This document shows positions 1 through 8,900 of a stretch of 35,411 bases of DNA, piece after piece. The stretch spans positions 1 to 35,411 of IMG/VR virus record IMGVR_UViG_3300025151_000134. One strand, written 5' to 3'. The notes beneath the pieces are model-generated. The model was not told the origin of the DNA. It made no database searches and saw nothing but the letters and a program-made list of their open reading frames with translations. The stretch comes from a virus. How positions within the stretch are numbered: the stretch's first letter is position 1; each line of letters begins with the position of its first letter. A program made the position numbers and the translations under genes.

Positions 1-443
1 CTCGCTATTCGTGGATATATTCTTTTATAAGCTTGAGACGATTTACCTATAAAACCGTCCTTCTTGATTTGGTTGTTTTCTTGGGAGTCTCCGACGAGAA
101 GACAGCCCGCAGTATGTTCGTCAGTATTGCCACAGTGAATAAGTATATACTCAAAATTAGGAACATCAAGCACGTGGAGCATACCAATGTGTATGTCGTC
201 AAAGCGTTTAGAATATTTTTGATGATATCCACCCTCCTTTCTAAGACCCAATTTATAAGTCCCGTCAGGTATTCTTGTCTCGCCAAATACTTTTTCATCT
301 CGTTGTTCATCTTCTAATGTATATGCTAAAAATTTTCTTTGCTTCCAACATCCATCTATTTCATTTCCTTGTTCTATTGATTCAAGTAGTATACCGTTTG
401 TACTATCAGTACCACTACTTATTCTAATTACTTCTAAATCCAT
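1..443 (-). CDS. DUF5675-like protein, partial (C-terminus beyond left edge)
   Basis: An open frame starts with ATG at 443 and runs off the window after 147 codons without a stop. It begins one base before the end of the preceding fibre-like gene, whose stop occupies 444-446. The protein contains YTLED (41-45), FGETRIPDGTY (53-63), a LDVPNF stretch (92-97) and the core IHCGNTDEHTAGC with His103, Gly105-Asn106 and Gly113-Cys114. This order of motifs is what I recall of the DUF5675 family, common in phages and in Bacteroidota. The His...Gly-Cys pair loosely recalls YkuD-type L,D-transpeptidases, so a cell-wall or lysis role is possible, but that is inference. The family is usually about 150 residues, so little is probably missing. 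Bases 61-120 are 48% G+C, well above the surroundings. Confidence 0.85.
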   Translation of the reverse strand, partial: MDLEVIRISSGTDSTNGILLESIEQGNEIDGCWKQRKFLAYTLEDEQRDEKVFGETRIPDGTYKLGLRKEGGYHQKYSKRFDDIHIGMLHVLDVPNFEYILIHCGNTDEHTAGCLLVGDSQENNQIKKDGFIGKSSQAYKRIYPRIA

Positions 444-749
444 TTATTTAATAATTACAGTTAGGTTTGGATTGCCAGATCCTGAGTCGTGTGCCATTCT
501 TAAACTATACTGACTAGAATCAAAACTTAAATTATCATCTAAAACCAGTGCTGCTCCTGATGGTATTTTTACATCTCTAATAAAATAAAATATATTTCCA
601 CTTCCATCATCAATCATAGCACATACACCTGTAGCAGTGCTACTGTTGTTATTTGATATAAGTATTTTACTGATACGACCACTAACACCAGTATTTTTAG
701 TTATTAATGTTGTAGTTGTTCCTGATGTTATATTTTTATATATTGCCAT
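444..749 (-). CDS. small beta-rich virion protein, tail-fibre associated (putative)
   Basis: A 101-residue protein starting MAIYKNITSG. It has no Cys cluster and alternates Thr/Ser/Asn-rich and hydrophobic strands, ending in LTVIIK, which suggests a small all-beta fold. The block from IFYFIRDVKIPSG through LVLDDNLSFD looks like small decoration or fibre-accessory proteins I have seen next to fibres in marine phages; no enzymatic motif is visible. It starts two bases after the stop of the tail fibre gene (752), so the two are probably co-translated and may assemble together. A capsid decoration protein is an alternative, but the position far from the capsid gene favours the fibre end of the tail. 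Confidence 0.75.
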   Translation of the reverse strand: MAIYKNITSGTTTTLITKNTGVSGRISKILISNNNSSTATGVCAMIDDGSGNIFYFIRDVKIPSGAALVLDDNLSFDSSQYSLRMAHDSGSGNPNLTVIIK

Positions 750-751
750 TA

Positions 752-1852
752 TTACGTTGTTTTTGTTATACTTATAAATCCTCCAAATAACACGTCAACG
801 GTATCACCGGGGTTCCACTCTATAACAACAGTTACAGCACCATTACCATCTACGTCATTAGCCCCAAAATCATGAGTAACAGATCCACTACTAAACGTAT
901 CAGCTGTAGCTAATGCAGTTGTTCCACCAGCTACAGTAGATCCTGAATAGCATCTTATAGTACTATCGTTATCGACGTCCGTACCGTACATGGTACACCC
1001 AGTTGCTGTATACCCATTAGGTATAATAACCTCAGCATAAGCGTTTATACTTGCGCTAGCCATTTTAATTCCACCAGCTAAAAGGTCATACTGTGGAGTA
1101 TATCTATAGTTTGCTCCTAAAAATTGAGTAGGTGATATAGGTATTTTACCATCTTGAATAACACCTATATTACTACCCCTAAATACACCCGTTGTATTAA
1201 TATAACTCGTTACTCCCCCAACCTCTAGTTCAACATCTCCAGCCGAATCTAAAGTTACTGTTGTTCCAGCTAATTCTATAGTTCCAGATCGTGATATTAC
1301 ACCGCCATCAATAGATGTGTCTTCCGCCTGTATAGCACTACCACCATTACCAGACAATATAGCGTTACTTGAAAATGTTGTAGCGCCAGTTCCTCCATTA
1401 CTTACAGGTAGTGTTCCAGTAACTTCATCTGTTAAATCAACACCTCCAGATTTTATTGTAACAGCACCTGATGATACAGCAAAATTGTCAGATGAAAATG
1501 AAGCTACACCTTTATTTGATGTCGTAGCCTCTTCACCGGTTATAGTAATTGTAGAACCAGTGGCACTAGTATCTATACCCTCGCCACCTGACATTATTAA
1601 ATCTAAATTACCAGCGGTATCGCTAGCGGTACCACTATCAGCTGCGACCGTTATACCAGTTACATCAGAGGCGGAAGAAGCTCCACCAATATCAGATAGT
1701 ACATCTGCACCAGATCTATAGGCTATTTTACCGTCTGATTTAGCAACTAAGAACTTATCTGTATCTTCACCAGCGTCAGAGATATCTTCTAAATAAACGT
1801 CTGAACGAAACCTAGATATAAAACTCCATATATGCTGACCTATCCATTTCAT
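752..1852 (-). CDS. tail fibre protein
   Basis: A 366-residue protein probably exposed on the virion for host recognition. The N-terminal segment MKWIGQHIWSFISRFRSDVY is followed by LEDI, an attachment-like start I recall in marine phage fibres. The centre (about 60-230) is a low-complexity shaft rich in Gly, Ser, Thr, Ala and Val, with short beta repeats and the fibre signature LPVSNGGTGATTF. The C-terminal 130 residues (from about FLGANYRYTPQYDL) are less repetitive and are the likely receptor-binding head; they include a DVDGNG loop at 333. There is no catalytic motif suggesting a depolymerase. The start lies three bases after the stop of the 58-residue gene. This is the only clear shaft-type fibre in the window. 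Confidence 0.85.
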   Translation of the reverse strand: MKWIGQHIWSFISRFRSDVYLEDISDAGEDTDKFLVAKSDGKIAYRSGADVLSDIGGASSASDVTGITVAADSGTASDTAGNLDLIMSGGEGIDTSATGSTITITGEEATTSNKGVASFSSDNFAVSSGAVTIKSGGVDLTDEVTGTLPVSNGGTGATTFSSNAILSGNGGSAIQAEDTSIDGGVISRSGTIELAGTTVTLDSAGDVELEVGGVTSYINTTGVFRGSNIGVIQDGKIPISPTQFLGANYRYTPQYDLLAGGIKMASASINAYAEVIIPNGYTATGCTMYGTDVDNDSTIRCYSGSTVAGGTTALATADTFSSGSVTHDFGANDVDGNGAVTVVIEWNPGDTVDVLFGGFISITKTT

Positions 1853-1855
1853 TTT

Positions 1856-2032
1856 TTATATCTCAAACCCAAGATTTAAGATCATAAATCTAAACTTAGC
1901 ACAATCTTTTTTGTCACAAACAGAACAAGGACAATACTTGATTTCAAATATAGTCCATGTACCTAATCTAAAATTTATTTCGTAAACTTCTTTTTTGTTT
2001 CCTGCTTTCCAGGAATTAATCCAATTTATCAT
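1856..2032 (-). CDS. 58-residue Cys-rich protein, unknown function
   Basis: Translated by hand: ATG at 2032, TAA at 1856-1858. It starts MINWINSWKAGNKKEVYEIN and has a four-Cys cluster, C34-P-C36-x2-C39-x4-C44, able to bind one metal ion. It fills the space between its neighbours almost exactly: the upstream gene stops at 2037 and the next gene starts at 1852. The start region is A/T-rich without a Shine-Dalgarno site, like the other genes here. No family is recognised. It could be a small zinc-binding regulator or a virion-bound peptide; I cannot tell which. Confidence 0.75.
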   Translation of the reverse strand: MINWINSWKAGNKKEVYEINFRLGTWTIFEIKYCPCSVCDKKDCAKFRFMILNLGFEI

Positions 2033-2036
2033 ATTT

Positions 2037-2411
2037 TTATTTTTTGTTTTTACTTTTTCTATATTTTTTCATTGCTTCTCTCTTGTTTTTACCTTTCTTC
2101 CAAGAACCGTGAGCAAATTTTTCTGCTTTCTTTTTATTCTTAAACTGATACATTTCCCCAGCTTCATAAGCTTGCTTAGGAGTTTGTTTTTTATATCCCT
2201 CCTTATCAGTTGTAATACTAGGCCAAACGTGATATATACCAGTTGGATTATCTTTAATATCGCTTACCATCAAATGGGTAGACACTGTATTAGGTTTTTC
2301 GCCTTCAACATGATGTGCATACTTTCGTATTGATCGAGCATGTTTTTTTCTCCGCTTTTTTACTACCCCATTTTTGTTAAACGGAGAAAAACCTCTCATT
2401 TTAAACGCCAT
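2037..2411 (-). CDS. basic protein with conserved THLM...GSWK phage domain
   Basis: A 124-residue, strongly basic protein. Residues 1-12 (MAFKMRGFSPFN) nearly repeat the start of its upstream neighbour (MAFKMKGFKPHN). A Lys/Arg-rich stretch follows (18-30). Residues 43-105 carry STHLM, a WPSI strand, an AYEAGEMYQF helix and KAEKFAHGSWK. This pattern of THLM, a short P-[ST]-[IL] strand, a GE-[VM]-Y turn and a final GSWK recurs in phage proteins of unknown function, also as a module inside giant phage proteins. The C-terminus is again lysine-rich. The charge fits DNA binding or packaging alongside the genome, but nothing shows this directly. Confidence 0.8.
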   Translation of the reverse strand: MAFKMRGFSPFNKNGVVKKRRKKHARSIRKYAHHVEGEKPNTVSTHLMVSDIKDNPTGIYHVWPSITTDKEGYKKQTPKQAYEAGEMYQFKNKKKAEKFAHGSWKKGKNKREAMKKYRKSKNKK

Positions 2412-2427
2412 AAGTGTATCATTTTAG

Positions 2428-2886
2428 TTAACATTTCCATCTACGTCTAGCAGCTCTACCTCTTTCACCGGTCCAACCCTTTGATCTAGCGCAGAATGAT
2501 TTTCTTCTTTTAGCAGCTTTACTTCCTGGTTTTACTTTTCCAGTTACCGCTGTTTTTAATTTACTACCTGGGTTTTTTCTTTTATATGCTCTTACACCAG
2601 CTTCAGTCATACCAGCACCTTCTTCTACTGTTCTAAAGTTACGACCTTTACCTTTTGTAGTTTTTCTAGGTTCGTTACTATTTAAAGGAGAAGATTTCTT
2701 ACAACTACCAGGCGCACAAGGTTTTGTACCAGGTACCCTACCGTAACCTTTCCAACAGTTACATTTCTTATTATAAGGACTATGATCATAACCCTTCTTT
2801 TCTAAAGCTAAATGCTCCTCATAGGTATTAGCTTTTTCTGTTTTATACATATTGTGAGGTTTAAACCCCTTCATTTTGAACGCCAT
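2428..2886 (-). CDS. basic Cys-containing phage protein (DUF6321-like C-terminus)
   Basis: A 152-residue basic protein in two parts. The N-terminus shares MAFKM[KR]GF with the next gene and then has four cysteines, C42, C44, C57 and C62, a plausible metal site. Residues 88-152 (GAGMTEAGVRAYKRKNPGSK, a KPGSKAAKRRKSFCAR block, C-terminal RRRWKC) match a short domain frequent in phage proteins, where the usual ending is SFCAR...RKW.C; I associate it with DUF6321 from memory. Function is unknown. The SSPLN motif at 65-69 joins the SP-x-[KN] set described in the findings. The gene begins 18 bases after the stop of the giant gene, with no Shine-Dalgarno site. Confidence 0.82.
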   Translation of the reverse strand: MAFKMKGFKPHNMYKTEKANTYEEHLALEKKGYDHSPYNKKCNCWKGYGRVPGTKPCAPGSCKKSSPLNSNEPRKTTKGKGRNFRTVEEGAGMTEAGVRAYKRKNPGSKLKTAVTGKVKPGSKAAKRRKSFCARSKGWTGERGRAARRRWKC

Positions 2887-2904
2887 AGTTATATTATTAC
2901 ATGT

Positions 2905-5900
2905 TTATTGATGAGCATAACATTTCTTATTTTTATTCTCAGTCTTGTTGTTACAACGTTTACCATTTGCCTTTATCGCTGTACATCTGTACTCCTTTAA
3001 TCCATCGCCATCTCTATCCATTCCATCTTTAAATTCCATATGGTGCGGACATTTCCAGGTTTTAGCTTTAGTCTCCGTTGTTAATCCACATCTTTCACCA
3101 TTTGATCTAATACCAGAGCATTGAACAGTTTTTATTCCCTCTCTCTTTTTTCTTTCTTCTTCAGCTTTCTTTTCTTCTGCTTTTCGTTTTTCTTTTTCTA
3201 TTTTTCTATTTTTAGCTCTTTCTTCTTTCGCTTCTGCTTTCGCCCGTTCTAGTTCTTCATCTCTAACGCCAACACTCCACATGCTCCAACCCGTTGACAA
3301 AGCAACACGTTTCCATAAATCATGGTTACCCGTTATTGCTTCTTCTAAGTTATTCATTTTATGTTGTATTCTAGCCATAGGGAAATTAGTTAAACCCTCT
3401 ACTAAACCGCTTGCTATAGATAAATTAGGGTTCTCTATTCTAAATCCTATTTTTTCTCCAACACCTTTATTATATTTTTCTGTTTTTATAGCTTGATTCA
3501 ACTTCCTGAGCTTACTACCCATAGGTGGAGATAAACTAATAGCTTGAAGAGCTATTCTCATATCATCTCTTTTAGCCCATGGTTGCTCTGTTTCATACTT
3601 CCATTGTTTTAATGTATTTTTTAATGCCGCTACAGCTGCCCCATAAACACCAGTTCCTCTTAATAGTGTATCTATTGCTCCATCTAAAACTCTTATACCT
3701 TGTGTTCTTTTTCTTTTATCGTCTTCTTCGTCACCTCCTCCAAATAAAGCAAACGCTAATCCAGATTGTAAGGCACCGAATATTAAGTTTTGAACAGCAC
3801 CGTAGTATATTATTTTAGATATATTACTTCTTACATCACCTCTACCATTCTTAAGATCTAATACAGCTTTTTTCATTAACCTTGTCATCTGCATTGGTGT
3901 ATTTTGAAAGGGTAATATTATTCTACCTAATACACCAGCTTGTTGTCCTGATATTAAATCTGGTCTAGAAGACTGTTGCGTTTCTTCTGCTACCTCTTGG
4001 AAATCTAAAAATGCTTGTGATTCAGCCTGTTTTTGTGACATTCCATTTTTAATGTATGTATTTATTCTGTTTCTATAGAAACTAGCACCACCAAAAGATA
4101 TAGCGAAACTATCTGCTATTCTTGTTGGCTCAAATCCCTTCTCTAACATCCACCTAATTACTGACTCTACTTTACCTCTACTCTGAGAAAACGCGTCAGC
4201 AAGTTCACTATGTGATATATCTATTTGCGAACCACCTCTACGCTGTTTCAACATGTCAGAGTTAAATATTGTAACAAAATCTCTAGAGAATTGAGGTAGA
4301 TTAGCAAAAGCTTTAGAAGCTTTAAATATATTATTATCTCCCCAATTAATAAAGTTAACAGTAGATATTGTTTGTAACGCTGCAGATCTTACGTTTAAGA
4401 ACATGATCGCTCCAACAGAACCATTAATCCAGTTAACAAATTTGTTAACCGTCTTATCTTTACCAATAACTCTATTAGTACCGTTTTCCATTCTGTACAA
4501 TATATTTTCTAAAGCCTCTCTATATCCAGAACCATGTATAGCTTCTATTTTGTTTAAATTTTCTTTTGAAAATATTGTATTTTTATTTTCAATCCAATCG
4601 TTTAAAAACCTTTTCCTACCATCTTTTACAGTACCAAATAAATCACTTGCTATACTTTGAACCATCCAGTTTTCAGTTGGCTGTATATAACCATTTGGAT
4701 CACGAGATATAACACTTAATGTTTCAGCAAAGTTAACTAAATCATTATTGTTAGTTACGTGGTTTAATAATTTCTTTTTTGTCACCTCAGCCATTCCAGG
4801 TATATCCATGCCATTCTTGTGCCACAAGTAGGTTCTTACAGCTGTATCAACAGTATAGTTTGTTCCTGGTACTTTTTTGTTTAAACTGTTTACTATTTTA
4901 GGATTTTTCTTTTTTAAAGAAGCATATTCATTAGACATGTTCTGCTTGTAAGTATTCCACATTCTAATACCTTTTGCAAATGGATCAAATAGGTTTTCTT
5001 TAAACCATTTCATATCCGCGTCACCCTGCTTCCCTTTTCCTAAAAACTTATACATTAAACCTTTAAAATCCTCAGCTGATGGTGGAACAAACAAATCCCA
5101 TCTACCTTTACCAGCACCTCTTACTACAGCTTCACCTTTTGAAAACACTTTTTTAGCTTCAACACCAGATGTTCTTTCTATCATGTCGTTAAACTCAGTG
5201 CTAGCTGTTTTACTAAATTTAATTCTAGCTTGAACAGAACTTCCTTTTATATCCAACTGCTCCATAACGTCTTTCACTGCTTGAACGTTAGGTAGTGCGT
5301 CATCTACGAAATACATGTCATTATAACCTTCAGCAAACTTCTCTAACATCCATTCAGCTTTTGCCGCTCCAGTACTGTTTCCTAATCCAGTTATGTTTTT
5401 TAATGGTATATCCACTCCTTTTGATTTCAACCAACCATGAATAGCTATGGCAGCTGCTTGTGGTCTTGCTGTTAATACAAAGTTGTTTTCTGTTCCATAC
5501 TTTTGAATTCTATTTAACAGCTTTTGAAACAAAGGTCCTTTAACACCACCTCTTACATTAACAAAATCATCAAAATTAAAATCCCAACCTTCGTTCATTA
5601 ATTCTGTACCTCTTGTTGGCCAGTCTTCAGAACTTATTTTTTCAGTTTGTTTTGTTTTTGGATTAGTGGCTATAACGAAATTTTTACCTTTTATAATTAG
5701 TGTTTCATCAAAGTCAAATGTAGACATACCTACATTTTCATCAATATTACTAGCAGCTTTACTGTGCATTATTGTTTGATTAATTTTCTTTCTACCTTCT
5801 AATCTATCTCTACCCTCTTTACTAATTATACTATTTATATCAGTATCACTTATTATATCTATAGAGTTTTCACTGGTAACTTCTTTTGCTACAGGTATAA

Positions 5901-8900
5901 ACCGCATACTCATAGTTACCAAATCATATTCTCTACCTCTTTTTGACTTAACAGAGTTCTTGCCGTGTCTCCATCTTCCGGTAAATGTTCCCTCTAATTT
6001 ATTTGTATTTAATCCTAATGGGTTATTACCTAAATGAAACAAACCTCTTCCCAACCAATACATATATAGAGAAGGATACTTCTTGTTAGCATACATATCT
6101 TCTATTAGAGTTTCAGAAAAATCACTAGATGTTGACATTTCATTTAACAATCCTTCTTGTTGGATTATTTCAAAAGCCCAATTAGGAATATGATTCTTAT
6201 TATTCTTAAAGTTTTCTAATAATTCTTTGTGTGTATCTATTATACCTTCAGTTTCTGATAACTCATTTAGTCTTCTCTTGATCTTTACCCAACCTTTTGT
6301 TGCTCCTTTTAATAAATCTAATATCTTATCCTTATCTCTAAAGTTGTCAAAGTTATCTGTAGTAATATTTATATTACCTGTATCAATATTAACACTACCA
6401 GTTATACTACCTAGTTGAGCTTTGAACATTTTAACTTCAACATTAAACATTTCGTTATAAAGCTTAGCATACACATCTGGTAATCCACCTTCTTCCGTTT
6501 GAAATTCCGATAACAGCTCAACTCCAGGTATTTTATCAAATCTATTTATAACCCATTGCTCAAAACCACCGCTACGCTCGTATCCAGCTTTAATTATATC
6601 TTTACCCGACTTGTCTTTGGCTTTTAATATTTTATCCAATATCAACCCCTCGTTTTGGAATATCTTATCTTTTACTACTAATTCATTAAATATCCAATCA
6701 GCTTCACTTTGAGTAACTCTCCCCTTGTACTTGCCTTTTAATTTAGGAATACCATCTTTAGTATTTAAGTTAAACACGTTCTGTATTCCAACGTTCCCTA
6801 TTTCAACAGCTAATTTATACATTCTATCTAACTTAATAGAACCCTCTTCCGCCTTAGAAAACATTAATCCAGAACTTCTATCTATTTTATCTACAAGTTG
6901 TTCTATTAGTATCTTGGATTCAAATTGATTTTTTATATCCTTTATCGTGGCATATTTGTTTATAAATTCAGGAGTTAATATTTGAGGTGTAGCATCCTTT
7001 CCAATAGCCTTAGCAGCTTCAGATATTAATTTAATCCTATTATTACCTTTCGTTCCAGATCGCTTACCAGTTTTAGGATTTATAGCTGGTGGATTAATAT
7101 AGTTTTCGAAATCCCTAGGATTAACATCTAATCTTTCATAAACAGTAACACCTTCTTTTCTTTTCTTTTTACTTATAGGGTTATCTTTATCTAATATTTC
7201 TTTTGGTAATAGTTTTTTTCTACCAGGATTTTTACCTGACTTATTCTCACCATAAACAAAATCATTTAATTGCTTAAGGTTTGTCATTCTACCGTGATTT
7301 TTAATAAATATATTTTCTGGTAAAAATTTCTGCATTTGAATTAATGTTTTTATCGGTATAGATTTTAGTATGACTTTTCTATACTTAAACATATTTATGG
7401 GATCAAGTATTTCTTCTAATTTATTATATAAGGCGTCTGATAAATTTTGTTCATATGAACTTAAAAAAGTTTCTGAACTAACTACATCTGCTGTAGTTAA
7501 TGCGGTTTCAACCTTATTAAATATATCACTCTTTTCAATATCTTCAATTCCTATTTCTTTTCTAAATTCAGATTCCTCAACAACATCTTCAACAGAAACA
7601 CTCTCAGTTTGTTGACTGTCACCTATTTTTATTTTATCAGTAATTTTTTCTAAACTGTAATCAACATCTTGTACTTGAACTTTTTGAAGTCCCTCATCCG
7701 TGTACTCATCTAAACTTTTGTCTTTTCTAGATTTGTATATTTGATTATAAACATTTCCTGCTTTTTTACTTAGAAAAGAATTTATCCACCCAAATAAACC
7801 GCTTTCATTTCTTCTTTCGGGTTTATAGTTACGAACATGTGACAAAAGCTCTCCATAAACTGTTTCAACAAAGTCTGGTGGAACTTTGTCAGCTTTGTAT
7901 TGACTATATATTAATGCGTCTAAAAGTCCCTCAGATTGAATCTTTTCAAGTATAGAATCAGCGTCAGCTTGCCACATTATATTACCGCCTTCTCCTTCGT
8001 AGTTTTGATCCTCTAGTAAACCTGATTTACCTAATTGATTTATTCTGGGTCCGTGATCTTTAGAGAATAAAAACCCACTTTCCTCAAGAGCTTCTATAGC
8101 AGTATCAGAAAGCCCTTCTTCTTTAAGTTTTGTTTTTACTTTATCCATCTCAGCTTTAATCTGCTGTGATCTAGCTTGCATTTCATCACCTATTTTAAAC
8201 TTCTTCTCAAAAGCGTTTAGTAGTGATTTAGACAAATCTCCTCTTTGTATATTAGAATTAAAATCTTTTAGGAAATTATAAACGTCTCTACCGTCATTTA
8301 ATTCTATATTAGCTCCAAATCTCTGACCAATATGTCTAACCACATCACCTATCTTTGTCATCACAGATTCATTGTAGTTCATAGAACCACTAGCTAAACC
8401 ATCTAAGAATATAGTCATTGCTTCCTCGCTTTGTTCAGCTAAAGGTTTCTTTCTATAATTGTTAAGTCTATTTCTAAACTCTCCATCTTTAATCATTCTA
8501 GGATCTAGATTAGCTAAATGGTTTTGAAAAGAACTTGATAATGCTATTTTCAACTCCGGATTATTTCCAAGAGCTTCATTTAAGTAATGATGTAAAAATT
8601 CATGTCCAGCTACGTTACCTCCCTTTTTAGTTATAGCCATGTCTTCGGTGACTATTATTTTACTTTTATTGTTTATAGATAAATTAGCTGGTATAATAAA
8701 TCCATGTGAAGTTTGTATTTCACCTAGTATACTCTCTATAGTATTTCCACCTATTTGCTCAACTTTGTTTCCTTTTATATCTACAAAACCATCTTTTACT
8801 CTAGTTATACCTAACTCTCTTAGAGCCCACTTTTCAGCTCTTGTGGTATTTTTAACAGCCTTTAAAGATACTTTCTTTTTTATTTTTTTATTTTTCTCTA

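Noticed and set aside
33-317. Plus-strand 94-residue frame at the left edge
   Set aside because: It is opposite the DUF5675-like gene, whose family motifs show which strand is coding.
1317-1721. Plus-strand 134-residue open frame opposite the tail fibre
   Set aside because: It is the complement of Gly/Ser/Thr-rich repeats, which keeps the other frames open; no start context or family.
5700-5720. DFDE motif taken as the catalytic site of a giant crAss-like virion RNA polymerase
   Set aside because: The context DFDET with LTARP and VDD downstream fits HAD motifs. No other RNA polymerase motif (DxDxD loop, double-psi barrels) was seen.
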